In this document: in pieces, positions 27,350 through 36,032 of the stretch
Layout: every line of letters begins with the position of its first letter
Numbering within the stretch: position 1 is the stretch's first letter
From: Cerasibacillus terrae
GTDB lineage: Bacteria; Bacillota; Bacilli; Bacillales; Amphibacillaceae
Length of the DNA stretch: 64,000 nt
Reading direction: 5' to 3'
Assembly (NCBI RefSeq): GCF_008039555.1
Contig: NZ_VDUW01000005.1
Span: 62,001-126,000 of the forward strand
Program-made: the position numbers and the translations under genes
The notes under the pieces: model-generated
Database searches by the model: none
Told to the model about the DNA's origin: nothing
Seen by the model: only the letters and a program-made list of their open reading frames with translations

Positions 27350-28450
27350 ATGCAAAAACAACGAATTGTTATCAAAATCGGCAGCAGCTCGTTAACCAAT
27401 GATTATGGAGAAATTGATGTGATCAAATTACAGGATCATGTTAATGCAATAGCAGCACTTAAAGAGGAAAAGCACGAAGTTATTTTAGTTTCATCCGGAG
27501 CAGTCGCAGCAGGTTTCACCAGTTTAGGATACCCATCTCGTCCCGTTACATTAAAGGGAAAACAAGCAGCAGCTGCAGTTGGGCAGAGTTTACTCATCCA
27601 ATCTTATACAGAACTATTGCATGAATTTCACATCACCCCTGCTCAAATTTTATTAACAAAACATGATTTTTCTAATCGTTCACGTTATCGAAATGCATTT
27701 CAGACCATCACAGAACTATTAGACCGGGGATTAATCCCAATTATTAATGAAAATGACACCGTTTCAGTCGATGAACTCACATTCGGAGACAATGATATGC
27801 TCTCAGCTCTTGTGAGTGGATTCATTCACGCAGATATGCTAATTATTTTAACAGATATCAATGGACTGTATGACCAAAACCCACAAATCTATCCAACAGC
27901 TAAAAGGCTTGACCACATAGAAGTGATTACAGAAGATCTACTAAAAAACGCAGAAGGATCAGGATCTAAAGTCGGAACAGGTGGAATGAAATCCAAGCTT
28001 CTGGCAGCCAAAACCGCTTCCTCTTTAGGAGTACCAGTTTTTATTGGTATTGGCCAAGGTAGGAATAAATTTTCGGAAATCATGAAAGGAAATGGTGATG
28101 GTACATATATCATGAAGCATAGACTAGGATCCATCAACACAAAACGTCAATGGATCGCCCTCCATTCCGAAGCAGTAGGAAAACTATATATTGATGAAGG
28201 TGCAGAAGATGCCATTCTAAATAGAGGAAAAAGTTTACTCCCAGCCGGTGTTTTTAAAGTAAAAGGGACATTCGAAAAAGGAGATGTCGTGGAAGTCCAC
28301 AGTGTCAACGGGTTATTAGGCAAGGGTGTTGTTACCTATTCCTCAAACGATTTACAAGAATACGTTCGAAAACTCCATGATAAACAAGTTAAAAATAAAT
28401 TTGTACCTAGTATTGAAATTATCCATCGAGACCATTGGGTAGAAGTTTAA
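27350..28450 (+). CDS. proB: Glutamate 5-kinase ProB
   Basis: First step of proline synthesis: phosphorylates L-glutamate to gamma-glutamyl phosphate. 366 residues with an amino-acid kinase domain (about 1-255; KIGSSSLTN near the start, NENDTVSVDELTFGDND near 134) and a C-terminal PUA domain (about 275-355). CAGGAG precedes the ATG. First gene of proBA, controlled by the proline T-box. Confidence 0.96.
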   Translation: MQKQRIVIKIGSSSLTNDYGEIDVIKLQDHVNAIAALKEEKHEVILVSSGAVAAGFTSLGYPSRPVTLKGKQAAAAVGQSLLIQSYTELLHEFHITPAQILLTKHDFSNRSRYRNAFQTITELLDRGLIPIINENDTVSVDELTFGDNDMLSALVSGFIHADMLIILTDINGLYDQNPQIYPTAKRLDHIEVITEDLLKNAEGSGSKVGTGGMKSKLLAAKTASSLGVPVFIGIGQGRNKFSEIMKGNGDGTYIMKHRLGSINTKRQWIALHSEAVGKLYIDEGAEDAILNRGKSLLPAGVFKVKGTFEKGDVVEVHSVNGLLGKGVVTYSSNDLQEYVRKLHDKQVKNKFVPSIEIIHRDHWVEV

Positions 28451-28484
28451 ACCCAGTAAAATTTTAAAATTAGGAGGAATTATA

Positions 28485-29732
28485 ATGAGTGAAGTAAAAA
28501 TAAAGGGAAAGAAAGCATTACAAGCTAGCCGGAAAATCATCAATTTAACAACAGAAGATAAAAATGAAGGATTAGAATTCATTGCAGACCAGCTTTTAAA
28601 AGATCAGTCCTCCATCCTTGCAGAGAATAAAAGAGATTTACAAATTGGAAAGGAAAATGGCTTATCTGAGGCTATATTAGATCGCATCATGTTAAATGAA
28701 AAGCGAATTCAAGATATGTCTGATGCCATCCAGTTATTAGTCGAACTTACAGACCCTGTCGGTGAAGTCATCGAAGAAATCAATAAGGAAAATGGATTAA
28801 AAATTATAAATAAACGTGTACCAATCGGTGTCATTGGCATGGTCTATGAAGCAAGACCTAATGTAACAGTGGATGCTGCTACACTTTCATTAAAAACAGG
28901 AAATGCTGTTATTTTAAGAGGAAGCTCTTCAGCGAAATACTCAAACATCGCACTTATTCAGACCATCCATAAAGCACTTAAGAAAAGTTCCATCCCTGCT
29001 GATGCTGTTCAACTACTAGAAGACACCAGTCGAGAAACAGCAAAAGAACTTTTCCAATTAAATGAATATCTAGATGTGTTAATTCCAAGAGGTGGGGAAA
29101 ATTTAATCAAAACAGTCTCACAAGAAGCGACTGTTCCAGTAATTACTACAGGTGCTGGGGTTTGTCATGTGTATGTGGATGAATTTGCTGAGAAAAACAT
29201 GGCTGAACAAATTGTGTTAAATTCAAAATTACAACGCCCTTCTGTTTGCAATGCCGCGGAAACTATCTTAATAGATAAACAATGGTATCAAAATCACGGG
29301 CCACAACTTCTGGAAAAACTAGTCGAAAATGGAGTTGAAATTTTCGCTGATGAAACTGCTCAATCAGGATTTTCAAAAGCAAAACCAGCAACAGTCGAGG
29401 ACTGGTCTACCGAATATCTTGGACTTTCTGTTAGTGTAAAAACAACTGATTCCATTGACGAAGCTATCGACCATATAAATCGTTACGGAACCTTACATTC
29501 CGAAGCAATTATAACCGATAATGAATCACATGCTGAAAAATTCCTAAATCAAGTCGATGCAGCCGCAGTTTATCATAATGCAGCAACCCGTTTTACTGAT
29601 GGATTCGAATTTGGTTACGGAGCGGAGATTGGCATCAGTACACAAAAACTACATGCCCGCGGACCAATGGGACTAAAAGCACTTACATCTAATAAATATG
29701 TTATCTATGGCCAAGGGCAAATTCGTGAATGA
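28485..29732 (+). CDS. proA: Gamma-glutamyl phosphate reductase ProA
   Basis: Second step of proline synthesis: NADPH-dependent reduction of gamma-glutamyl phosphate to the semialdehyde. 415 residues of the aldehyde dehydrogenase superfamily. YEARPNVTVDAATLSLKTGN lies near residue 119 and the catalytic cysteine is in LQRPSVCNAAET near 250. AGGAGG precedes the ATG, 34 bases after proB. A terminator follows at 29753-29785. proC is not in the window. Confidence 0.96.
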   Translation: MSEVKIKGKKALQASRKIINLTTEDKNEGLEFIADQLLKDQSSILAENKRDLQIGKENGLSEAILDRIMLNEKRIQDMSDAIQLLVELTDPVGEVIEEINKENGLKIINKRVPIGVIGMVYEARPNVTVDAATLSLKTGNAVILRGSSSAKYSNIALIQTIHKALKKSSIPADAVQLLEDTSRETAKELFQLNEYLDVLIPRGGENLIKTVSQEATVPVITTGAGVCHVYVDEFAEKNMAEQIVLNSKLQRPSVCNAAETILIDKQWYQNHGPQLLEKLVENGVEIFADETAQSGFSKAKPATVEDWSTEYLGLSVSVKTTDSIDEAIDHINRYGTLHSEAIITDNESHAEKFLNQVDAAAVYHNAATRFTDGFEFGYGAEIGISTQKLHARGPMGLKALTSNKYVIYGQGQIRE

Positions 29733-29752
29733 TATTTAACTAGGAAAAGAAA

Positions 29753-29785
29753 AAGCAGGGATGCAAAAGCATATCCTGTTTTTTT
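29753..29785 (+). terminator. Terminator after proBA
   Basis: AGCAGG-GATGC pairs with GCAT-ATCCTGTT around AAAA, followed by seven Ts. Confidence 0.8.
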
Positions 29786-29806
29786 ACTATTGTATGGAAA
29801 TTCCCG

Positions 29807-29886
29807 GATTTAGATGGTGGATGGATATCAGGGTTTTGCGGGCGATATCCGGATTTCGGTGATTATATCAGGGTTTTGCGGGCGAT
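29807..29886. repeat. Short tandem repeat of about 40 bp
   Basis: ATATCAGGGTTTTGCGGGCG occurs at 29825 and again at 29865, with a further related CCGGATTT segment before each copy. That is two copies plus a partial one with a 40-bp period. It is richer in G than the surrounding sequence and lies between proA and the convergent queT. Confidence 0.75.
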
Positions 29887-29985
29887 CATCAGCATTTCAA
29901 CGAATACTAAGGCAATGTTGCTATTTAATAATCTTATCCAAATCAAAAAAGAGCAACAAACTCAATAAGTTCGCCACCCCTTCAA

Positions 29986-30492
29986 TTAACGACTTAAATC
30001 TATTTTCTTACTTAAGAAGTAAATTACAATACCACCGATTGTCATGGACAATAACTCACCTAATCCTACGATTAACCATGTATGGAAAAATGGAAGATCA
30101 AGCATCAATGTCAATTGACCTGCTACGGTGAACATGGAAAATGCAAAAATCACTGCAGTAATCGCTATCTTCATAATTTCATTTTCCATATTTTTCGTTA
30201 CCGCGCGACAAAGAATTAATACAAGAAATGTAGAAACACCGCCAATAGGTACGTCAAGTGCCCAAGTCGGTGACATAAAATTAACTATTACTACACCTAA
30301 TGTTACTGCATATACATAACGTTTATGGTATAACGCTAGATAATTCAACATTTCTGATAAGCGAAGTTGGATTGCACCAAAACTTATCACAGCTAACATG
30401 GCAGTTATAACAACATATAATGATGTTACAATTGCAATTTTCGCCATTTCAACTATTGGCATACTAGATGATTTAACAACTGATTTATTCAA
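29986..30492 (-). CDS. queT: QueT family queuosine precursor transporter
   Basis: A 168-residue membrane protein with five or six hydrophobic segments, the substrate-binding (S) component of an energy-coupling-factor transporter for queuosine precursors. The N-terminal FGAIQLRLSEMLNYLALY pattern near residue 38 and SPTWALDVPIGG near 75 are typical. TTG start with AAAGGAG 9 bases upstream. The ECF core genes are not here. Two stem-loops lie in its leader (separate entry). Confidence 0.85.
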   Translation of the reverse strand: MNKSVVKSSSMPIVEMAKIAIVTSLYVVITAMLAVISFGAIQLRLSEMLNYLALYHKRYVYAVTLGVVIVNFMSPTWALDVPIGGVSTFLVLILCRAVTKNMENEIMKIAITAVIFAFSMFTVAGQLTLMLDLPFFHTWLIVGLGELLSMTIGGIVIYFLSKKIDLSR

Positions 30493-30510
30493 AGTAAAAT
30501 TCTCCTTTGT

Positions 30511-30570
30511 AAAATAGCTAGTTTGCTATTTTAGTAATAACTACGACCAAAGAAGATGAAGTGTCGTAGT
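30511..30570 (-). promoter_or_regulatory. Two stem-loops in the queT leader
   Basis: ACTACGAC pairs with GTCGTAGT (30540-30570, 8 bp, 15-base loop) and AAAATAGC with GCTATTTT (30511-30532, 8 bp, 6-base loop). The second ends 3 bases from the ribosome binding site. Neither shows the preQ1-I or preQ1-II consensus that I know, so a regulatory role is only suggested by position. Confidence 0.4.
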
Positions 30571-30624
30571 ACAAGAATCACTTGCATATTTATTGTATCA
30601 TAAAATACAGCAACCGGACTACCT

Positions 30625-31380
30625 CTATTTTATAATCCATCCACCATCAATTGGAATAACTGCACCATGAATATAACTTGCAGCTTCTCCAGCAAGATAC
30701 AAAGTTAAATCGGCTACTTCCTTCGGTTGTGCCCAGCGCCCTGCCGGAGTTTCATTTGCTACCCATTTCGCCATTTCGCCACTCCCTACAAAATCTGCTT
30801 TATTCATCGGAGTCTGGATGGCTCCAGGTGCAATAGCATTCGCACGAATACCTTCCCTACAATAATCTAAATCCAGTTGTTTCGTATATCCAATAATGGC
30901 ATGTTTAGATGCGGTGTATGCTGCACCACCGCCTCCTGCAACTAGCCCTGCAATCGATGCCATATTCACAACAACACCTGACTTTTGCTGAAGCATATAT
31001 GGAAGTATCGCGTTTGTCACCAAATAAGTTCCTTTTATATTCGTATTCATGACCTTATCCCACAATATTTCATCCGTATCCAATGTTTTGGCATAGCCAT
31101 CTAAAATTCCAGCTGTATTTAGCAAAATATGTATCACTGTAAAAGAAGCAACCGCCTCTTCCACCGCTTCCTCTACCGCTTTTTTTTCGGATACAGAACC
31201 AACTTTATATTTGAATTTCCCCTTATATTTCTTTGCAAGTTCCTGTAATCCTTTTTCCTGAAGATCCATTCCAAACACATTCGCACCATTTTCTAAAAAA
31301 GAAATCGCCTGTGCTTGCCCAATTCCAGACCCCGCACCAGTTATAAAAATAGTCTTCCCTATGTATTCGTTAAAACGCAT
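30625..31380 (-). CDS. SDR family NAD(P)-dependent oxidoreductase
   Basis: A 251-residue classical short-chain dehydrogenase. The dinucleotide-binding motif TGAGSGIG is at residues 14-21, NTAG near 87, the catalytic Ser in VNMASIAG near 140 and the Y-x3-K pair in YTASK near 153. The substrate cannot be read from the sequence; the nearest annotated types are 3-oxoacyl-ACP reductase-like (FabG/YxbG) enzymes. GGGGG precedes the ATG. Appears monocistronic. Confidence 0.9.
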   Translation of the reverse strand: MRFNEYIGKTIFITGAGSGIGQAQAISFLENGANVFGMDLQEKGLQELAKKYKGKFKYKVGSVSEKKAVEEAVEEAVASFTVIHILLNTAGILDGYAKTLDTDEILWDKVMNTNIKGTYLVTNAILPYMLQQKSGVVVNMASIAGLVAGGGGAAYTASKHAIIGYTKQLDLDYCREGIRANAIAPGAIQTPMNKADFVGSGEMAKWVANETPAGRWAQPKEVADLTLYLAGEAASYIHGAVIPIDGGWIIK

Positions 31381-31418
31381 AAAATCCCCCTAACGGAAAT
31401 AGACATTTCTATTCCTGC

Positions 31419-31640
31419 CTACTTAACCACTTGCCAATCTTCCGCTAATATATCACATACGGTTGGCGTAAACATCGTATACCCTTCTCCTTCTACATTG
31501 ATTAAAAAATAGGGGTTTAACTTTTCTTCATCATGTGTTCCTTCACCAACAAGTTTCACATATAGTTCTGCACCACCCCACCCATCGCGAATAACCTTCT
31601 TTCCAGATTTTAATAATGGCAATACCTCTTCAAAAGTCAT
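31419..31640 (-). CDS. DUF2829 (Thoeris anti-defence Tad2-like) small protein
   Basis: A 73-residue protein filled by a single DUF2829 domain. The pattern FEEVLPLLKSGKKVIRDGW, then PYFLINV, then FTPTVCDILAEDWQVV is typical. Phage proteins of this family include Tad2, which sequesters the signalling nucleotide of Thoeris defence. Chromosomal copies are common and their role is mostly unknown, so binding of a nucleotide is only inferred. AAGGATGT precedes the ATG. No phage genes are adjacent. Confidence 0.8.
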   Translation of the reverse strand: MTFEEVLPLLKSGKKVIRDGWGGAELYVKLVGEGTHDEEKLNPYFLINVEGEGYTMFTPTVCDILAEDWQVVK

Positions 31641-31727
31641 CTAACAACATCCTTTCCTTTAACAAATATATTTTTTTACATATCCTTATTCTACCACGCT
31701 TTAAAAGTTTTCCAGAAGCAAACTTCT

Positions 31728-32315
31728 TCATCCACCCTCCGTTTTTCTCTCCAACCAATTCAAGCTCAATTCTGTCGATTCAATTAATGAAGGAACTGCT
31801 TTCTTTTTTCTTATCTCTAAAACCTCTTGAAAACATTGCTTTGCTTCATCCCATTTTCCCATCTCCATCAAGCACTTTCCCTGATGTTGAAGTACAAAAT
31901 CCTTATATTTTCCTAATTCATTTTCACTGACAATCTTCATAGCAACAGTAAACATATCCATTGCCTTTTCATGTTCATCATTATATTTCCACGCTTCGCC
32001 TAGTCAGATATATGTAACGACTTTCTTAGAAGAATTTTCCTCTTCCCAGGCTATTTTAAGTGCCAATGTTAAATAGTGGATCGCTTTCTGTGGTTGACCA
32101 ACTATTCGATAACAATTCCCCAGCATCCCACACAAAGAATATTTTTCTTCTTTATGGTCCTTGTCGTCATTCATTAATGTTAACAAATGGTTCTCAGCTA
32201 TATTGGTAAATGGTGGAACTTTCGAAGGTTCTCAGAATTTCTCGCGAAGATAATCCGCCTCATCAAAATAAACCGTTTCTGCTAATCTTAAGAACTCTTG
32301 TTTTATATGATTCAT
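31728..32315 (-). pseudogene. TPR protein broken by two in-frame TGA codons
   Basis: Reading from ATG 32315 the frame gives about 195 residues of helical repeat sequence, interrupted only by TGA at 32232-32234 (after YLREKF) and TGA at 32004-32006 (after VVTYI). The frame itself is intact throughout and ends at 31728. The segments YSLCGMLGNCYRIVGQPQKA and KDFVLQHQGKCLMEMGKWDE are tetratricopeptide repeats. AGAGGTG precedes the ATG. Both stops could come from CGA-to-TGA changes. Most likely a recent pseudogene; readthrough cannot be excluded. Confidence 0.8.
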
Positions 32316-32422
32316 TTCATTACACCTCTTCTCTACGAATGTCAATGAAAATCCGCCGCAATTAAACGGTTTTATTTTCCTTTAAATCTTGTTAATATTT
32401 CTAAATTGTTCACATATTTAAT

Positions 32423-32450
32423 TGTAATCCCATAATTTTAAGAGGTATAG
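32423..32450 (+). promoter_or_regulatory. Possible sigma-A promoter of csbD
   Basis: TTGTAA, 16 bases, TATAGT, about 70 bases before the csbD start. A good sigma-B promoter, which would be expected for csbD, was not found. Confidence 0.35.
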
Positions 32451-32518
32451 TAGAATTATAGAGTATTTTGTCCAATTAAAGTGAAAATTACTTATCTAAA
32501 CTAAAGGAGTTGCAAAAC

Positions 32519-32749
32519 ATGAGTGGATTCAAAGACAAATTGAAAGGGAAAACATATCAAGTTAAAGGTGAAATTAAAGAGAAAGTCGGAAAAGCAATAG
32601 ATGATCGTTCACTACAAGTAGATGGTAAAATGGATCAAACAAAAGGAGCTATATTTGAAAAAGTTGGCGAAATAAAAGATAAAGCAAACGATGTGATAGA
32701 TAAAGTAGAACATAAAATTAAAGATTTAAAAGAAGAACAAGATGACTAA
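32519..32749 (+). CDS. csbD: CsbD family stress protein
   Basis: A 76-residue, highly charged helical protein with the CsbD pattern: FKDKLKGKTYQVKGEIKEKVGKAIDD, then a second similar half. In Bacillus subtilis CsbD belongs to the general stress regulon; its molecular role is unknown. ATG 32519 has AAAGGAG 9 bases upstream; an in-frame TTG at 32510 touches that site and is rejected. Monocistronic, followed by a large stem-loop. Confidence 0.88.
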   Translation: MSGFKDKLKGKTYQVKGEIKEKVGKAIDDRSLQVDGKMDQTKGAIFEKVGEIKDKANDVIDKVEHKIKDLKEEQDD

Positions 32750-32810
32750 TTAAAGAATACAATTTTTACTTACAAAAGAAATAATGATTTGTAGAACAAC
32801 TAAATTAGTC

Positions 32811-32886
32811 AGTAAGCCACCCTTTAACAGCCTGTAAGAGAGTGGAGTCACCCCAGCTCACTGTCAAAAAGGGTGGTGGTTTACTT
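32811..32886 (+). terminator. Large stem-loop after csbD
   Basis: AGTAAGCCACCCTTT pairs with AAAGGGTGG...TTTACT, with a 3-base bulge, enclosing about 43 bases that can themselves fold. It probably ends the csbD transcript, but is more elaborate than a simple terminator. Confidence 0.55.
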
Positions 32887-33010
32887 TATTGTCATAGATT
32901 TACTAAAAATTATTATGAAGCATAAGGAATCTTTATTACTCTTCATGATATTTATCTGCTACATCATAATTATAGCTACCGCTTCCTCTGCTAGTGTCAA
33001 TGCATAAGAG

Positions 33011-33045
33011 TTTTCGACAAATTTCGGGAAGTGACAGGCACCTCT
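33011..33045 (-). repeat. Stop-adjacent dispersed repeat, copy 1 (after ycsI-like gene)
   Basis: On the minus strand AGAGGTGCCTGTCACTTCCC follows the TAG stop directly and continues GAAATTTGTCGAAAA. Closely similar sequence follows the stop codons at 40779, 47628 and 52765. Confidence 0.85.
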
Positions 33046-33837
33046 CTACAAAACGCTCAGCTCCTCATCTTTTATATCGCTAATAAACATACAGCCTGGT
33101 GCATGTGTGATCATGATTGATGGTTTACTTTTCATGGCGACAGCTTGTGGTGTTACACCGCAAGCCCAGAATACCGGAATTTCACCATTTTTGATGGAAA
33201 CCTCTTCTCCAAAATCGGGCTTGGAAAGATTAGTTATACCGATTTCACTTGGATCACCTACATGAATTGGTGCACCATGAACTGCTGGAAACCTTGTGGT
33301 GATTTGAGTTGCACGTATTGCTTCTTCATGACGCATTGGACGCATACTGACAACCATTGGGCCTTCAAAGACACCTGCTTGTTCACAAGGAATATTTGTT
33401 TTATACATCGGTACATTTCGATTTTCTTCAATATGCCTTATAGGAATCCCACCATTTAATAAAGAATTCTCAAAAGTAAAGCTACATCCTAATAAAAAGC
33501 AAACCATATCATCTTCCCAGTATTCTTTTATGTCTGTAGCTTCTTCAACAAGCTTTCCGTCTCTATAAATTCTATATTTCGGAATATCTGTTCGAAAATC
33601 TGCTCCTCTTGCAATTTTTTTGGACCTATAAACACCCACATCTGTTACTTCTAATAATGGACAAGCTTTAGAGTTTCTCTGGCAAAACAGAAGAAAATCA
33701 TATGCATATTCTTTTTTTAAAATAACTAGATTTGCCTGTGCATATCCTTTGGCCATACCAGCAGTAGAATTTGTTATTTTTCCTTTTCTTATTAAATCCC
33801 GAATTCCCTTTGCATTTATCTCTGCTAAATTTTTCAC
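33046..33837 (-). CDS. Putative hydro-lyase, DUF1445/YcsI family
   Basis: A 263-residue protein of the YcsI (DUF1445, D-glutamate cyclase-like) family. Recognisable parts are GMAKGYAQANLVILKK near residue 28, LLGCSFTFENSL near 117 and FWACGVTPQAV near 228. It may interconvert a glutamate-like compound and 5-oxoproline, which would suit its place beside pxpABC; that link is inferred. I start at GTG 33837, preceded by GGGAG. A frame extending to 33900 lacks a binding site and adds 21 residues not usual in the family. Third gene after pxpA and the NRAMP transporter. Confidence 0.85.
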   Translation of the reverse strand: MKNLAEINAKGIRDLIRKGKITNSTAGMAKGYAQANLVILKKEYAYDFLLFCQRNSKACPLLEVTDVGVYRSKKIARGADFRTDIPKYRIYRDGKLVEEATDIKEYWEDDMVCFLLGCSFTFENSLLNGGIPIRHIEENRNVPMYKTNIPCEQAGVFEGPMVVSMRPMRHEEAIRATQITTRFPAVHGAPIHVGDPSEIGITNLSKPDFGEEVSIKNGEIPVFWACGVTPQAVAMKSKPSIMITHAPGCMFISDIKDEELSVL

Positions 33838-33905
33838 ATAATCTCCCTTTCGTTCATTTATTTTGTTGATTTTTCTGATGCCTAGAACACATCTATACAA
33901 ACAAA

Positions 33906-33935
33906 GGTTCAGGTGAAATATAATATACCTGAACC
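33906..33935 (-). terminator. Stem-loop after the first NRAMP gene
   Basis: GGTTCAGGT pairs with ACCTGAACC across 12 bases, and TTTGTTTG follows on the minus strand. It lies between the NRAMP and ycsI-like genes and may reduce rather than end transcription. Confidence 0.6.
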
Positions 33936-33945
33936 AAATTTTCTT

Positions 33946-35181
33946 TTATCCTAGTAATTTCGGGATTTGTTCCATTACCGTAAGAATGGCAAGATATCCC
34001 ATTCCAATCGCAACAATTGCTCCTGTTATCGTTAACCATAATGGGTGTTTATAATCTCCAACAACATCTTTTTTATATGCTCCAATTAGGATTGTTCCTA
34101 GTGCAAGTGGTAAAATCAGCGCATTCAATGCCCCTGCTAAAATTAACACACTTACAGGTTGTCCAACAAATGCAAATGTTGCTGATGAAATCACAATGAA
34201 CAAAATAATAATATAATTGTGATATTTATCAATCATTGGATGAAACGAACGAATAAAAGATACAGAAGTATACGCTGCTCCAACAACAGAGGTAATTGCG
34301 GCTGCCCACATAATAACACCAAATATACGGTATCCAATATCCCCTGCTGCTAATTGAAAGACGGATGCAGGTGGATTAGCGGGATCAATTGTTAAACCTT
34401 GTGTAACGACACCTAAAACTGCTAGAAAAAGCGCAATACGCAAAATTCCTGCTACACCAATTCCAATCACAGAACTTTTTGTCACCTCAGGCAGAGATTC
34501 AACCCCTTTTATTCCTGCATCTAATAAACGATGTCCCCCGGCAAATGTTATATATCCACCAACAGAGCCTCCAACAAGCGTAACAATTGCAAATATGTCA
34601 ATTGTTTCGGGCTTCACTGTATTAATGAGGGCTTCTCCCACGGGTGGAGAGGTTGTAAAAGCAACATAAAGCATCAGAATAATCATCACACCACCTGCGA
34701 TTTGAGTGATTTTATCCATTACTTTGCCTGCTTCTTTAATAAGAAATATCATTATTGCAAAAATTGCGCTAATAATAGAGCCAGCTATCGGATTAATACC
34801 CAACATCGCATTTAGTCCAAGACCAGCACCAGCAACATTCCCAATATTAAATGCTAAGCCACCGATAACTATGAAGACGGATAATAATATTCCTAAACCT
34901 GGAAAAACCTTGTTAGCGATTTCATGACCTCGTAAACCTGACACCGCTATAATTCGCCACACATTAACCTGTGCAAACACATCCAAAATAAGTGAAATAA
35001 GTATAACAAAAGCAAAACTAGCAGCTAATTGCTGAGTAAAAACCGTTGTTTGCGTTAAAAATCCAGGTCCAACAGAAGAAGTTGCCATTAAAAAGGCAGC
35101 TCCTAGTAAAATACTTCTTGATTTATTTTTGTCTTTTGAATTTTCAACAGATAAATCTTTCAATGGGGCTTTTTCTGCCAC
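33946..35181 (-). CDS. NRAMP family transporter, YcsG-like (copy 1)
   Basis: A 411-residue membrane protein with about eleven hydrophobic segments and the NRAMP fold. The first-helix signature is altered: SSVGPGFLTQTT replaces the metal-binding DPGN of MntH, so Mn2+ transport is doubtful and a different substrate is likely. It sits directly after pxpA (GTG start immediately after the TAA), as YcsG does in the Bacillus subtilis kip/ycs region, suggesting uptake of 5-oxoproline or a related compound (inference). A near twin lies at 47628-48848. Confidence 0.85.
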   Translation of the reverse strand: MAEKAPLKDLSVENSKDKNKSRSILLGAAFLMATSSVGPGFLTQTTVFTQQLAASFAFVILISLILDVFAQVNVWRIIAVSGLRGHEIANKVFPGLGILLSVFIVIGGLAFNIGNVAGAGLGLNAMLGINPIAGSIISAIFAIMIFLIKEAGKVMDKITQIAGGVMIILMLYVAFTTSPPVGEALINTVKPETIDIFAIVTLVGGSVGGYITFAGGHRLLDAGIKGVESLPEVTKSSVIGIGVAGILRIALFLAVLGVVTQGLTIDPANPPASVFQLAAGDIGYRIFGVIMWAAAITSVVGAAYTSVSFIRSFHPMIDKYHNYIIILFIVISSATFAFVGQPVSVLILAGALNALILPLALGTILIGAYKKDVVGDYKHPLWLTITGAIVAIGMGYLAILTVMEQIPKLLG

Positions 35182-35958
35182 TTAAATCAAATCCTTCCAA
35201 TTTTGTACAGAACTAACTGCAATATTTTTTTGTTCTAATGTTTCCTTAATCTTTCGTGCAAACATAATTGCATGTGCCCCATCACCATGAAGACAAACGG
35301 TATGTGCCCGAAGATTGACTTCCGTATTTTGCTGAGATAAAGCCTTACTTTCTTTAACCATTTTAATTACTTGATTAATAGAAAGATTTGTATCAGTTAT
35401 TAATGCATCTTTTTGTAATCTCGATGTTAAAGAACCATCCGCTTGGTATGTTCGATCTGCAAATACTTCATGAGCAGTTGGCAAACCAACCTTCTCCCCT
35501 GCCTTTGTTAATTCACTTTCTGAAAGGCCAAATAAAATGAGTGATGGTGAGATATCATAGATTGCTTTTGCTATCGCTTCTGCAAGTGCTTTATCTTTGG
35601 CAGCCATATTATAGAGTGCTCCGTGTGGTTTCACATGTTGTAATTTTTCATTAAATGTTGATAACACTCCCTGTAAAGCACCAATTTGATAGACAACCAT
35701 ATCATAAGCTTCTTGAGGGGAAATCTTCATTTCTCTTCGACCAAACCCTACCAAATCAGGCAAACCAGGATGTGCCCCAATTTTCACACCATGTTTCAGT
35801 GCTAATTGTACAGTTTCACGGATCACACTAGGATCACCACTATGAAATCCACAAGCCACATTTGCTGAAGTCACATATTTTAATATTTCTTCTTGATTAA
35901 CAAGCTGATAAGGGCCAAAGCTTTCTCCTAAATCACAATTTAAATCTATTTTGTACAT
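35182..35958 (-). CDS. pxpA: 5-oxoprolinase subunit PxpA (LamB/YcsF family)
   Basis: A 258-residue protein of the LamB_YcsF family with its diagnostic start [11 protein letters not shown], then [13 protein letters not shown] near 32, [16 protein letters not shown] near 57 and VKPHGALYN near 108. With PxpB and PxpC it hydrolyses 5-oxo-L-proline to glutamate using ATP. AAGGAG precedes the ATG. It begins the minus-strand transcript pxpA-NRAMP-ycsI and is divergent from pxpBC. Confidence 0.94.
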   Translation of the reverse strand: MYKIDLNCDLGESFGPYQLVNQEEILKYVTSANVACGFHSGDPSVIRETVQLALKHGVKIGAHPGLPDLVGFGRREMKISPQEAYDMVVYQIGALQGVLSTFNEKLQHVKPHGALYNMAAKDKALAEAIAKAIYDISPSLILFGLSESELTKAGEKVGLPTAHEVFADRTYQADGSLTSRLQKDALITDTNLSINQVIKMVKESKALSQQNTEVNLRAHTVCLHGDGAHAIMFARKIKETLEQKNIAVSSVQNWKDLI

Positions 35959-35991
35959 ATTGATTCTCCTTTTTCTATACTTTTAATGTAT

Positions 35992-36005
35992 GGGAAGCGT
36001 TTTCA
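35992..36005. promoter_or_regulatory. Candidate catabolite-responsive (cre) site
   Basis: GGGAAGCGTTTTCA matches the relaxed CcpA site TGNAANCGNNNNCA at all fixed positions except the first. It lies 34 bases upstream of pxpA, where CcpA could control this operon. Confidence 0.45.
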
Positions 36006-36013
36006 ATTTTGTT

Positions 36014-36032
36014 TGTTCCATTTAACGGAACA
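36014..36032. promoter_or_regulatory. Candidate KipR (IclR family) operator
   Basis: TGTTCC-ATTTAAC-GGAACA is a perfect 6-bp inverted repeat with a 7-base centre, resembling IclR-family operators. It sits in the pxpA/pxpB divergent region, and an IclR regulator gene closes the pxpBC-accBC side at 39909. The remaining sequence to 36289 is AT-rich and holds no gene. Confidence 0.5.

Noticed and set aside
30493..30600. preQ1 riboswitch before queT
   Set aside because: Stem-loops exist, but the preQ1-I and preQ1-II consensus sequences are not present.
32004..32234. Selenocysteine insertion at the two TGA codons of the TPR gene
   Set aside because: No redox motif surrounds either codon and no selenocysteine element was seen; point mutation is simpler.
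32400..32518. Sigma-B promoter for csbD
   Set aside because: An AGGTAT box exists, but no GTTTAA-like box lies 12-15 bases before it.
32915..33007. 30-codon plus-strand frame encoding a hydrophobic peptide
   Set aside because: No ribosome binding site and no recognisable family; likely chance.
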